Shown here one piece after another: positions 42,558 through 51,223 of a DNA stretch of 64,000 nt. Origin of the DNA: JANQIO01 sp965229625 (GTDB lineage Bacteria; Pseudomonadota; Gammaproteobacteria; Pseudomonadales; Halieaceae); NCBI GenBank assembly GCA_965229625.1, contig CBDDJJ010000001.1:868001-932000 (forward strand). The letters are read 5' to 3'. The position numbers and the translations under genes are program-made. The notes under the pieces are model-generated. The model was not told the origin of the DNA, did no database searches, and saw only the letters and a list, made by a program, of their open reading frames with translations. The first letter of the stretch is position 1, and the number at the start of each line of letters is the position of its first letter.

Positions 42558-43049
42558 ATGCAACAGTTCGAACGCCCGGGCCTGCTTCGCCGCCTGGCCG
42601 CCATGCTCTACGACACCTTCCTGGTGCTGCCGATGATCATGGCGGTAGTGGCCGCGGCCACTGGCATTGCCGTGGCCATCAGTGGCGACCCTGGCGGCCA
42701 GGACTACAGTGCGACCTTGCCCCCCTGGCTGGTACAGGTGCTGACTGTCGGCTGCATCGTCGGCTTCTACAGTTACTTCTGGTTGCAGAAGGGCCAGACC
42801 CTGGGCATGCAGGCCTGGCGGCTCAGGTTGCGCAGCTTCGACGGAAAATCGATTGACGCCAAACAGGCAATGCTGCGCTGCCTGGGTGCGGCGATTTCAA
42901 TGATCCCCGTCGGCGCCGGCTACCTGTGGAGCCTGGTGGACCGCAATGGACGCTGCTGGCACGACTATGTTTCCCGCACTGAACTGGAACTGCTGCCCAG
43001 GCCGCGCAAACACGGTGACGTAGAGGAAGAATCAGTAAACGCCGGGTAG
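42558..43049 (+). CDS. RDD-family membrane protein
   Basis: The 163-residue protein opens FERPGLLRRLAAMLYDTFLVLPMI, the RDD signature with the Arg-Asp-like residues shifted to R-L-x-A-x-x-Y-D. It has three helices and the later block QTLGMQAWRLRLRSFDGKSIDAKQAMLRCLGA. Family members include Na+/H+ antiporter-like proteins, but most are uncharacterised. AGGAGA lies ahead of the ATG. It is divergent from the response-regulator gene. Confidence 0.88.
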   Translation: MQQFERPGLLRRLAAMLYDTFLVLPMIMAVVAAATGIAVAISGDPGGQDYSATLPPWLVQVLTVGCIVGFYSYFWLQKGQTLGMQAWRLRLRSFDGKSIDAKQAMLRCLGAAISMIPVGAGYLWSLVDRNGRCWHDYVSRTELELLPRPRKHGDVEEESVNAG

Positions 43050-43127
43050 TTCAGCCGGCTCGCGGAGTTTGCTGATCATCTGCAAGTATGCAGAGTAGAG
43101 GCTGATGCAGAGTCAGCCGCCAGAAAA

Positions 43128-43775
43128 TCAGAAAGCCTGGGCGACGCTCGCCAACACACCGTTACCATCGATGGCAGAAACCACGATCCGAAGGTCCTGA
43201 TAGGTGAGCAGCGAGTCGGGAAGATTAAAAACGAACCCGTCCGGGGTTTCCTCTCCGAATAGCCAGAAAGACAGGTCCGGCGTCGTGAGATAAACCTGGA
43301 GCGCGGCATCCTTGGAAGCCACGCCATCGATATCAAGGCTGTCCAACGGAATCGTGAAAATCCCGGTCGCAGGTGTTGGCGAACTGCAGGCACTGCTTCT
43401 GACCAAACGGAGAGGACCATTGTAGGGCACGAAGCTGGGCTCGAGCGTGCCAACAATATCGAACTCCAGTAGCTCGGGAGTGATGACGATGGGGCAATCC
43501 GCCAGGCGAGCACCACAAAGACCACCCCACCCGGCAAAACTGTAGCCCGGGTGCGGCACGGCCCGGAACGTCTCACTATAGGCCGCCTTGAAGTCGATCG
43601 CTGTGCCCTGGCGGTAGATAGCCCCGCTGGAGGTAGCCAACAGGAAACCTTCCCCCTGCACAATAAACTCGAGCCTGCATGCGGACAGTAGTGGCGCAAG
43701 GCAGAGCACCGCCAGCAGAGAGCGTAGGGGATTGGGTTGACGGCCGTACCTTGGCGCGAACCAGCTTACAAACAT
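43128..43775 (-). CDS. Lipoprotein with an InlB-like B-repeat segment
   Basis: The 215-residue precursor has the lipobox LAPLLSAC after a short signal peptide. The following segment (EFIVQGEGFLLATSSGAI ... VPHPGYSFAGWGGLCGARLADCPI) follows the divergent InlB B-repeat pattern of GY-x-F-x-GW-x-G-x-C. The rest of the protein is unrecognised. It is probably exported to the outer membrane. I chose ATG 43775 since longer frames add unrelated residues ahead of the signal peptide. It is divergent from pepA. Confidence 0.75.
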   Translation of the reverse strand: MFVSWFAPRYGRQPNPLRSLLAVLCLAPLLSACRLEFIVQGEGFLLATSSGAIYRQGTAIDFKAAYSETFRAVPHPGYSFAGWGGLCGARLADCPIVITPELLEFDIVGTLEPSFVPYNGPLRLVRSSACSSPTPATGIFTIPLDSLDIDGVASKDAALQVYLTTPDLSFWLFGEETPDGFVFNLPDSLLTYQDLRIVVSAIDGNGVLASVAQAF

Positions 43776-43914
43776 GGCGCTAACGACTTCCTGGTCTCCT
43801 CCGAACTTCCACCAAAAGTATAGCGATGTTCCGCTCGGGCGACGCACGCTCGCAGCGCACGTCACTTTCATCATAAAATTCTGGACTTTATGGATCAAGC
43901 TTAAGGAATTTGCC

Positions 43915-45414
43915 ATGGATTTGTCTGCCAAGACCCTCAAGGATGCCGGCGCTGCCAAAACCGCCTGCGCAATCGCTCCCGTTTACCCCCGCAAGCAGCT
44001 CAGCGCTGCCGCCAAACAGCTCGACAAGCGCTACAAGGGCATCGTCAGCGCCGCGGTCGCCGCCGGTGATATCGGCGGCAATGCGGGTGACACCCTGCTG
44101 CTCCATACCGGGGACAGCAAGGGCGTGCAGCGCATCCTGCTGGTCGGGGCAGGCGCCCGCAACAAGCTGGATGCAGGGGCGGTGCGCAAAGTGGTGGCCG
44201 CCGTGATCAAGGGTCTCAAGTCCTGCAAGGCAAAAGACGCTATCCTGCACGCCGAAGAACTGGCCTGCGATGCGGTCCCCATGGGCGCTCTCCTCGAACA
44301 GCTGGCACGCAGCGCCGAGGCAGCGAGCTACCAGTACACGGAAACCCTGAGTAAGCCGCGTCCCGGGCTGGCCACGACCCGCCTGCAGGTCAACTGTGGC
44401 GAGGCCATCAAGACCGCCGCCGCCAACCGCGCCCTCAAACTGGGCAAACACATCGGTGAGGGCATTAATGTCGCCCGCGAACTGGGCAACCTGCCGGGCA
44501 ACATCTGCACGCCAAGCTATCTCGCGAACGAGGCGAAGAAGCTGGCCAGGGGCAATAACAAGCTGACCACGCGCATTCTTGAAGAGAAGCAGATGCGCGA
44601 ACTGGGCATGGGTTCTTTCCTGTCGGTCAGCGCCGGCAGCGAACAGCCGGCCAAGCTGATTGTGATGCAGTACAAGGGGGCGGCGGCGTCCAAGAAGCCC
44701 TATGTGCTGGTCGGCAAGGGTATTACCTTTGACAGCGGCGGTATCAGCCTCAAGCCCGGCGCCAAGATGGACGAGATGAAGTTCGATATGTGCGGTGCGG
44801 CCAGCGTATTCGGCACCATGAACGCCGTGCTTGCCATGAAGTTGCCGATCAATGTGGTGGCGCTGGTCGCCGCCTCGGAGAACCTGCCCAGCGGCAAGGC
44901 CACCAAGCCCGGTGACGTGGTCACCAGCATGTCCGGCCAGACCATCGAGATTCTCAACACCGATGCCGAGGGCCGCCTGGTGCTGTGCGACACGCTAACC
45001 TACGCGGAACGTTACAAGCCCGCCGCAGTCATCGACATAGCCACCCTCACCGGCGCCTGCGTCGTGGCGCTGGGCTCACACGCGCACGGCATGTACGCCA
45101 ACGACGACAAGCTGGCGGAGCAACTCACCGCCGCCGGCGACAGCAGCCACGATCGCCCCTGGCGCATGCCCCTGTGGGACGACTACCAGAGGCAGATTGA
45201 CTCGCCCTTCGCCGATATCCAGAACATCGGCGGCCCGGGCGGCGGCAGCATCACGGCCGCCTGCTTCCTGGCCCGCTTCACCAAGAAGTACAAGTGGGCC
45301 CACCTGGACATCGCCGGCACCGCCTGGGACAGCGCCCCCAAGGGCGCAACCGGGCGTCCGGTCGGCATGCTCAGCCACTACCTGCTGGACCGCGCCGGCG
45401 TGAAGCTGGGCTAG
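43915..45414 (+). CDS. pepA: Leucyl aminopeptidase
   Basis: PepA is a cytosolic, two-zinc (or manganese) M17 aminopeptidase that releases N-terminal residues. The 499-residue protein has an N-terminal macro-like domain and a C-terminal catalytic domain. The latter carries VGKGITFDSGGISLKPGAKM (lysine and aspartate ligands), the signature NTDAEGRLVLCDTL and GGPGGGSITAACFLARF. The ATG at 43915 follows AAGGAA. In E. coli PepA also binds DNA in plasmid resolution; whether this one does is unknown. It is followed by holC and valS as in many gammaproteobacteria. Confidence 0.96.
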   Translation: MDLSAKTLKDAGAAKTACAIAPVYPRKQLSAAAKQLDKRYKGIVSAAVAAGDIGGNAGDTLLLHTGDSKGVQRILLVGAGARNKLDAGAVRKVVAAVIKGLKSCKAKDAILHAEELACDAVPMGALLEQLARSAEAASYQYTETLSKPRPGLATTRLQVNCGEAIKTAAANRALKLGKHIGEGINVARELGNLPGNICTPSYLANEAKKLARGNNKLTTRILEEKQMRELGMGSFLSVSAGSEQPAKLIVMQYKGAAASKKPYVLVGKGITFDSGGISLKPGAKMDEMKFDMCGAASVFGTMNAVLAMKLPINVVALVAASENLPSGKATKPGDVVTSMSGQTIEILNTDAEGRLVLCDTLTYAERYKPAAVIDIATLTGACVVALGSHAHGMYANDDKLAEQLTAAGDSSHDRPWRMPLWDDYQRQIDSPFADIQNIGGPGGGSITAACFLARFTKKYKWAHLDIAGTAWDSAPKGATGRPVGMLSHYLLDRAGVKLG

Positions 45415-45439
45415 CGCTTGCTCGATCAGGGGCACCGGA

Positions 45440-45859
45440 ATGACCCGTGTTGATTTCTACGTGCTCCCCCAGCAGGATCCGGGGGAGCGCCAGCGCTTCG
45501 CCTGCCGCCTGGCGGAGAAGGCATTCCGCGAGGGCCACCGGGTGTACCTTCACACGGGTGACGAGCAGACCGCCCGCGCCATGGACGAGCTGCTGTGGAG
45601 CTACCGTCGCCAGAGCTTCCTGCCCCACGGCTTGCTGGGCAGCGACGACGCCAAGCAGCTGGCTATCGGCTGGGGTGCCGATCCCGGTGAGCATCACGAC
45701 CTGATGATCAACCTCGATCTCGCGGTGCCCGACTTCGTCGGGCGCTTTGAAAGGGTGCTGGAAATTGTTGTGCAGGACCCTTCAGTTCGCGAGCCTCTGC
45801 GCGATTCCTGGAAGCGCTACAAACACTTCGGCTACCCCATCGAGAAGCGCGATCTCTGA
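45440..45859 (+). CDS. holC: DNA polymerase III chi subunit
   Basis: HolC links the clamp loader to single-stranded-DNA-binding protein. The 139-residue protein shows VDFYVLPQQDPGERQRFACRLAEKAFREGHRVYLHTGDEQTARAMDELLW and the C-terminal YKHFGYPIEKRDL, typical of chi. It lies between pepA and valS, the standard order. The -10 element of valS begins right at its stop codon. Confidence 0.95.
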   Translation: MTRVDFYVLPQQDPGERQRFACRLAEKAFREGHRVYLHTGDEQTARAMDELLWSYRRQSFLPHGLLGSDDAKQLAIGWGADPGEHHDLMINLDLAVPDFVGRFERVLEIVVQDPSVREPLRDSWKRYKHFGYPIEKRDL

Positions 45860-45865
45860 TATAAT
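45860..45865 (+). promoter_or_regulatory. -10 element before valS
   Basis: TATAAT follows directly on the holC stop and would give a short leader of about 25 bases before ATG 45897. Confidence 0.55.
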
Positions 45866-45896
45866 CGCGCGCTTTTCAGAGCAGCCGCAAACCTTC

Positions 45897-48662
45897 ATGG
45901 ACAAGACTTTCCAGCCCGCGAACATCGAATCCCGGTGGTACGAACACTGGGAGGCCTCCGGCTATTTCGCCCCCAGCGGCGAAGGCACGCCCTACTCCAT
46001 CATGATCCCGCCACCCAATGTCACCGGCAGCCTGCACATGGGGCATGGCTTCCAGGAGGCGATCATGGATGCACTGATCCGCTATCACCGGATGCGCGGC
46101 TACAACACGCTGTGGCAGGTCGGCACCGATCATGCGGGCATTGCTACCCAGATGGTGGTGGAACGTCAGCTTGAAGCCGCCGGTACCGATCGGCACGAAC
46201 TGGGGCGGGACAAGTTCGTCGACAAGGTCTGGGACTGGAAAGAGCACTCCGGTGGCACGATCACCCGCCAGCTGCGCCGACTCGGCTCATCTATGGACTG
46301 GTCCCGGGAGCGTTTCACCATGGACCCGGGTCTGTCTGCCGCAGTCCAGGAAGTCTTCATCCGCCTGCACCGGGAAGGCCTGATCTATCGCGGCCAGCGA
46401 CTGGTCAACTGGGACCCGGCCCTGCACACCGCCATCTCGGACCTGGAGGTGATTTCCGAGGAAGAACAGGGTTCGCTTTGGCACCTGCGCTACCCCCTCA
46501 GTGACGGCTCGGGTCACCTGGTGGTAGCCACTACCCGGCCGGAGACCATGCTCGGCGACAGCGCGGTGGCTGTGCACCCCGACGACGAACGCTACAGTCA
46601 CCTGGTGGGCAGCACCGTCGACTTGCCTCTCACCGGTCGGCGGATTCCTATCATCGCCGATGAGTACGTGGACCGTGAGTTCGGCACCGGCTGCGTAAAG
46701 ATTACGCCCGCCCACGATTTCAATGACTGGGACATGGGCCAGCGGCACGGGCTGGAAGTCATCAACATCCTCACCGTCGACGCGGCCATCAACGACAACG
46801 CACCGGAAGCCTACCGAGGCCTGGACCGCTTCGAGGCGCGGGCACGGATTGTTGAGGATCTTCAGTCGCTGAACCTGCTGGAGAAGATCGAAGATCACAC
46901 CCTCAAGGTACCGCGCGGCGACAGGTCCGGCGTGGTGATCGAACCCTATCTGACCTGGCAGTGGTACGTGGATGCCAAGACGCTTGCCCAGCCGGCCATC
47001 GCCGCGGTGGAAAGCGGCGATATCGAATTTGTGCCGAAGCAGTGGGAGAACACCTATTTTGCCTGGATGCGCGACATCCAGGACTGGTGTGTATCGCGCC
47101 AGCTCTGGTGGGGTCACCGGATTCCCGCCTGGTATGACGATGCAGGCAACGTCTACGTCGGTGAAAACGAGGCCACCGTGCGCGAGGCCAACAACATTGC
47201 CGCCGATGTCAGCCTGCGCCAGGACGAAGATGTGCTGGACACCTGGTTTTCCTCAGCCCTGTGGACATTCTCCACGCTCGGATGGCCCGAAGAGACAGAA
47301 GATCTGGCCATCTTTCACCCCAGCAGTGTGCTGGTGACAGGTTTTGACATCATTTTCTTCTGGGTGGCCCGGATGATCATGATGACCCTGCACTTCCGTG
47401 ACGAGGTCCCCTTCCACAAGGTCTATGTGCATGGCCTGGTGCGCGACAGCCACGGCCAGAAAATGTCCAAGTCCAAGGGCAATGTGCTGGACCCGATCGA
47501 CCTGATCGACGGCATCGAACTCGAACCGCTGATCGAGAAGCGCACCTCCGGCATGATGCAGCCGAAGCTGGCCGCCAGGATCGAGAAAATGACCCGCAAG
47601 GAGTTTCCCGACGGCATTGCCGCCTATGGCACGGACGCGCTGCGCTTCACCTACTATTCATTGGCCTCCACCGGCCGCGATATCAAGTTCGACGTGGGCC
47701 GCATTGAGGGTTTTCGCAACTTCTGCAACAAGATCTGGAACGCCGCCCGCTACGTGTTGATGAACTGCGAGGATGCAGCCTGCGGCGCCCGCGACGAGGC
47801 CTTTGAGCTGGGCCTGGCTGAACGCTGGATTATCTCCCGCCTGCAGGAAACCGAAGCCGAGGTAGAGCGCGCCATTGGCAATTATCGCTTCGACCTGGCC
47901 TCGCAGGCGATCTACGAGTTTATCTGGAACGAGTACTGCGACTGGTATCTCGAACTCTCCAAACCCACCCTGTGGGACGACAGCGCCAGCGAGGCGCTGA
48001 AGACCGGTACCCGTCGCACATTGATCCGGGTACTGGAGGCGGCCTTGCGCCTGGCCCACCCGCTGATGCCGTTCATCACAGAAGAAATCTGGCAGCGCGT
48101 GGCGCCACTGGCGGGTCGCGCGGGTGACACAATCATGCTGCAGCCCTACCCGCTGGCTGAAGACAAAAAAATAGACACCTCCGCGACAGCGGATATAGAA
48201 TGGCTCAAAGCTGTAATTGTGGGCGTGCGGAATATCCGCGGGGAAATGGCTATCCCGCCGGGTAAGGAAATTCCCGTACTGCTGCGCAACGGAAACAATA
48301 ATGATAAAAACAGGCTGGACAACAACGCACAGTATTTAACCAAGCTCGCAAAGCTGTCTGAAATCCGCTTTCTTGAAGACGGTGAAGAAGCGCCGGCAGC
48401 ATCAGCGGCACTGGTAGACAATCTCGAAATCCTCGTCCCTATGGCGGGCCTTATTGATCGCGAAGCTGAGCTCGCGCGCCTCGCCAAAGAAATCGACAAG
48501 CTGGATAAGGACGCGCAGAGAGTCAGGCAAAAGCTTTCCAATGCCGCATTCATCGACAAGGCTCCGGCCGCGGTCGTAGAGAAGGAGCGGCAGAAACTGG
48601 ATAGCCAGCAGCAGGCACTGGAGAAGCTGCAGGTACAGGTAGAACAAATACAGCGCATGTAG
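45897..48662 (+). CDS. valS: Valyl-tRNA synthetase
   Basis: The 921-residue class I enzyme charges tRNA-Val. It has the HIGH-type motif GSLHMGHGFQ, the editing domain (TTRPETMLGDSAVAVHPDD), the KMSKS motif QKMSKSKGN, an anticodon-binding region and the C-terminal coiled coil ELARLAKEIDKLDKDAQRVRQKL ... QQALEKLQVQVEQIQ, as expected for ValS. ATG 45897 (MDKTFQPANIESRWYEHW) matches the family start; a longer frame through holC is not needed. Confidence 0.97.
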   Translation: MDKTFQPANIESRWYEHWEASGYFAPSGEGTPYSIMIPPPNVTGSLHMGHGFQEAIMDALIRYHRMRGYNTLWQVGTDHAGIATQMVVERQLEAAGTDRHELGRDKFVDKVWDWKEHSGGTITRQLRRLGSSMDWSRERFTMDPGLSAAVQEVFIRLHREGLIYRGQRLVNWDPALHTAISDLEVISEEEQGSLWHLRYPLSDGSGHLVVATTRPETMLGDSAVAVHPDDERYSHLVGSTVDLPLTGRRIPIIADEYVDREFGTGCVKITPAHDFNDWDMGQRHGLEVINILTVDAAINDNAPEAYRGLDRFEARARIVEDLQSLNLLEKIEDHTLKVPRGDRSGVVIEPYLTWQWYVDAKTLAQPAIAAVESGDIEFVPKQWENTYFAWMRDIQDWCVSRQLWWGHRIPAWYDDAGNVYVGENEATVREANNIAADVSLRQDEDVLDTWFSSALWTFSTLGWPEETEDLAIFHPSSVLVTGFDIIFFWVARMIMMTLHFRDEVPFHKVYVHGLVRDSHGQKMSKSKGNVLDPIDLIDGIELEPLIEKRTSGMMQPKLAARIEKMTRKEFPDGIAAYGTDALRFTYYSLASTGRDIKFDVGRIEGFRNFCNKIWNAARYVLMNCEDAACGARDEAFELGLAERWIISRLQETEAEVERAIGNYRFDLASQAIYEFIWNEYCDWYLELSKPTLWDDSASEALKTGTRRTLIRVLEAALRLAHPLMPFITEEIWQRVAPLAGRAGDTIMLQPYPLAEDKKIDTSATADIEWLKAVIVGVRNIRGEMAIPPGKEIPVLLRNGNNNDKNRLDNNAQYLTKLAKLSEIRFLEDGEEAPAASAALVDNLEILVPMAGLIDREAELARLAKEIDKLDKDAQRVRQKLSNAAFIDKAPAAVVEKERQKLDSQQQALEKLQVQVEQIQRM

Positions 48663-48837
48663 CGCGATAAAAAGCGTATAGCGCGAGCAACACCGCGCGA
48701 AATACGCAGACACAGGCCTTCGGGCCGACCCTCGATGACAGGAATACAAGTTCCAGAAGCGGACAAGTACTAAAACACTGCAACACCGCCGCTGGATATA
48801 ACAACGAAGAAAGGGCTACAAGTCGAGGATGAGTGGT

Positions 48838-49053
48838 ATGAGTGAGCGGGTAACTGGCACCGTAAAGTGGTTTAACAATGCCAAGGGGTTCGGGTTTATC
48901 ACCCGGGATGAGAACAGCAACGAAGATGTCTTTGTACACTTCCGTTCCATCCAGGGCGATGGTTATCGCACCCTGAATGAAGGACAGGAAGTCGAATTCA
49001 CGATCGTTGAGGGCCCCAAGGGGCTGCAGGCGGAAGACGTAGCTAAGGTCTAG
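48838..49053 (+). CDS. CspA-family cold-shock protein
   Basis: The 71-residue protein is a single cold-shock domain with RNA-binding motifs KGFGFI and VFVHF and the opening GTVKWFNNA. These proteins melt RNA structures. Two ATGs are in frame; I prefer 48838 because GAGG (48825-48828) abuts 48829 but is properly spaced from 48838. A -10-like TATAAC lies at 48797-48802. The 160-base upstream region may form a leader, as in other csp genes. Confidence 0.93.
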   Translation: MSERVTGTVKWFNNAKGFGFITRDENSNEDVFVHFRSIQGDGYRTLNEGQEVEFTIVEGPKGLQAEDVAKV

Positions 49054-49319
49054 AGACCTTAGAAGAGTTCGACGCCGAGCGCGGCAAAGGCTACACAGCC
49101 GGCGCCTCGCCCTCTCGCAGCGTCCGGCGCTGTTTGTGCCGGGCCAGCATTTCCCGCTGCGGTGTTCACCGCAGCATGGGTTCCCTTTTCCCCTAATTCT
49201 TGCACTCCCCAGGGGCAGCCGGCGGGTTCGCTTCCAGCCTGTCAGCCAGGTTGCACACCGGCCACACGCAGCAAAACGATTTCGGTATAGTGACGCGCAC
49301 AGCCTGAACGGACACCCCC
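49054..49319. other. Intergenic gap between the two cold-shock genes
   Basis: The gap is GC-rich, with no clear terminator. GTATAGTGACGC near 49285 could hold a -10 element for the membrane-anchored gene. I see no coding sequence or RNA gene in it. Confidence 0.4.
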
Positions 49320-49724
49320 ATGAGCCTATCCTCGCAGCTACTGATCGCCATTGCCGCCGCACTGGTCGCCACTTTCATGGCCGTCTACTTCAGGTTGGTA
49401 GAACAACCGCTATTGCTGACGCTGGTCCTTGTAGCGGCCTGCTGTGCGGCGCCGCTGCTGGCAGCAAGATCATCCGACGCGCCTTTGGAGCCCGCCCAGG
49501 CAGCCACCGGAGGACGCGAGGAAGGTGAAATCAAGTGGTTTAACGTCAGCAAGGGGTTTGGCTTCATCCGCCGCCAGAACGGCGAGGAGATTTTTGTCCA
49601 CTTCCGGTCTGTTCGAGGTCCCAGCCGGGACCGGCGCCTGCTGCGCGATGGTCAGCGTGTCGCTTTCAACGTGGTCAACAGTGACAAGGGCCCCCAGGCG
49701 GAAGATGTGGAGGCCCTGAGCTGA
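49320..49724 (+). CDS. Membrane-anchored cold-shock-domain protein
   Basis: The 134-residue protein joins two N-terminal hydrophobic helices (about 5-24 and 30-48) to a linker and a cold-shock domain. That domain has WFNVSKGFGFI (RNP1-like, 78-83) and IFVHF (RNP2-like, 91-95). The second helix ends ACCAAPLLAAR. Such an arrangement places an RNA-binding domain at the inner face of the membrane. It follows the soluble csp gene by 266 bases in the same direction. Known relatives exist in gammaproteobacteria as DUF1294-type fusions with the domains in the opposite order; here the cold-shock domain is C-terminal. Confidence 0.82.
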   Translation: MSLSSQLLIAIAAALVATFMAVYFRLVEQPLLLTLVLVAACCAAPLLAARSSDAPLEPAQAATGGREEGEIKWFNVSKGFGFIRRQNGEEIFVHFRSVRGPSRDRRLLRDGQRVAFNVVNSDKGPQAEDVEALS

Positions 49725-49750
49725 TCTCCTCCGGGCACAACGGCCACGAG

Positions 49751-49981
49751 CTAGTAATGCGGCGGCTTCTCATCGGCGAGGGTCCCCTCGGGTAGTTGCT
49801 CCCGCAAGCTGGCATATTGTTGTTTCACCGCAGCCCACTCACGTTGCATCGCCACCAGGTCGCGTTGCTGGCTGGCCAGCGTTTCGCTGAGGTCCGCCAC
49901 GGCCTGCTCCTGGAAAGCTACCTGGGTCTGTAACTCCACCACCTGTTGCTGCAGCTCACGCCACTGGTGTTCCTGGCTCAT
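49751..49981 (-). CDS. slyX: SlyX-family protein
   Basis: The 76-residue protein is a coiled coil (ELQQQVVELQTQVAFQEQAVADLSETLASQQRDLVAMQREWAA) ending in PPHY, the usual SlyX terminus. The cellular role is unknown. It is convergent with the membrane-anchored cold-shock-domain gene. Confidence 0.93.
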   Translation of the reverse strand: MSQEHQWRELQQQVVELQTQVAFQEQAVADLSETLASQQRDLVAMQREWAAVKQQYASLREQLPEGTLADEKPPHY

Positions 49982-50088
49982 CGTCTTCCACCTCTCGCTG
50001 AGCGACTGTCTGCCCTGCCGCGGCTCTGGTTTGACGCCTAGCGGCGGCGCTATTATAGCGGCGCTCCACTGACCACGGGATAGCCGTT

Positions 50089-50454
50089 ATGGCCCGCTCA
50101 AAACGCGGTGACACTCGCCCTGTTTACTCCACCGAACTCGGCCGCCTGTGCCCACAGTGCCAACGTGCCGTGGCACAGTGTGTCTGCGGCAAGGCCCGCC
50201 CTGCCGGCACCGGCGACGGTGTGGTGCGTATCCGGCGGGAAACCAAGGGCCGCGGGGGCAAGGCGGTCACAGTGATAGACGGACTGCCGTTGCCGCCCGA
50301 TCAATTGAAGGCATTGGCCAAGGAATTGAAGAAGCGCTGTGGTGTAGGCGGCAGCACCCGCGACAGCAGCATCGAAATACAGGGCGATGCCCGCGACACG
50401 GTACGGCAGGAACTGGAGAAACGCGGTTATACCGTCAAGCTGGCAGGCGGCTAG
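50089..50454 (+). CDS. yciH: SUI1/eIF1-like translation initiation factor (YciH family)
   Basis: The 121-residue protein has two Cys pairs near the N-terminus (LCPQCQ, QCVCGK) that may bind zinc. The SUI1 core follows: VVRIRRETKGRGGKAVTVIDGLPLPPDQLKALAKELKKRCGVGGSTRDSSIEIQGDARDTVRQELEKRGYTVKLAGG. Bacterial YciH affects start-site selection on weak mRNAs. A -10-like TATTAT lies at 50051-50056. Confidence 0.94.
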   Translation: MARSKRGDTRPVYSTELGRLCPQCQRAVAQCVCGKARPAGTGDGVVRIRRETKGRGGKAVTVIDGLPLPPDQLKALAKELKKRCGVGGSTRDSSIEIQGDARDTVRQELEKRGYTVKLAGG

Positions 50455-50820
50455 AAAGCACGGTTCTGATGGTGTGATCTTTATGTAGCCATGCACAGGT
50501 GGCTGTGTTTAAATCGAAACCATAATAAAAACAACAGGCTAACGGCCACGAAGGCAGGCCTGAACACCCTGCCAGACCATTGGTACGTTGTACAAGTAGC
50601 TTGTTAAAGCTCGTTGAGTTCGGCGAGCTCGTTGAAAAAAGTACAACAAGAAAAAGACACAAAAAGAAACATGATGGACCGTGGATTCCGGCAAACCGGT
50701 ATCCACCCTGAATGGACCAGCGCCTGGACCGCCGGTATCCCCTTTACCTGGCGATCACCGGGCGCTCGCAGACATGTCATGGCATGTATGAACCGCATGA
50801 ACTGTCTGAATGGGGGATTT
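50455..50820. other. 366-base intergenic region with short repeats
   Basis: This gap holds a 7-base inverted repeat (GTTGTAC 50587-50593, GTACAAC 50641-50647). Inside it are two direct copies of AGCTCGTTGA (50608-50617 and 50626-50635, period 18). The stretch 50455-50560 is AT-richer than its surroundings. No RNA gene or promoter is convincing. Confidence 0.5.
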
Positions 50821-51210
50821 ATGTACGTAACGGTGGAACACCTGAAGGACCAGGTAATCCAGCCCACCCTGCAATACCTGGGGGTGTGGAATCCTGACAC
50901 CGAAGCCTTCCTGCTCTCTGCTGCAACCAACGCGCCCGACCTTGGCCTGTTTTCCGCTCGCAATGACGGCCTCGGCATCTTCCACATCACGCCAAAGCAG
51001 CACCGGGATATCTGGGACAACCACCTGGCATTCCACCCGGACCTGGCATCGCGGGTCCGTGGACTGGCCAGCCAACGCGCCTTTCTCAGCGACCCGGACA
51101 AAGAGTTGCAGACCAACCTGAGTTATTGCACGGCAATAGCGTTCCTGCTGTACGAGCGCTCCAAGCCGCTGGCATCACCCCAGCGCGAGGAAACCTCGAT
51201 CAGCGCCTGA
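50821..51210 (+). CDS. Phage lysozyme-like (transglycosylase-type) protein, apparently without the catalytic Glu
   Basis: The 129-residue protein reads HLKDQVIQPTLQYLGVWNPDTEAFLLSAATNAP, then DGLGIFHITPKQHRDIWDNHLAF and LQTNLSYCTAIAFLLYER. It resembles a phage family that has an E-S pair in the A-x-x-E-S position and a G-L-Y-Q-x-E-P-x-x-H-x-D-I-W block; here the E-S appears replaced by A-P. ATG 50821 follows GGGGGA; a longer frame to 50614 looks spurious. The family match is from memory and not tested. There are no other phage genes nearby. Confidence 0.65.
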   Translation: MYVTVEHLKDQVIQPTLQYLGVWNPDTEAFLLSAATNAPDLGLFSARNDGLGIFHITPKQHRDIWDNHLAFHPDLASRVRGLASQRAFLSDPDKELQTNLSYCTAIAFLLYERSKPLASPQREETSISA

Positions 51211-51223
51211 GCGCTTGAGGTCA

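Noticed and set aside
50614..50820. N-terminal extension of the lysozyme-like protein
   Set aside because: The extra 69 residues have no family similarity and no ribosome site; ATG 50821 has GGGGGA ahead.
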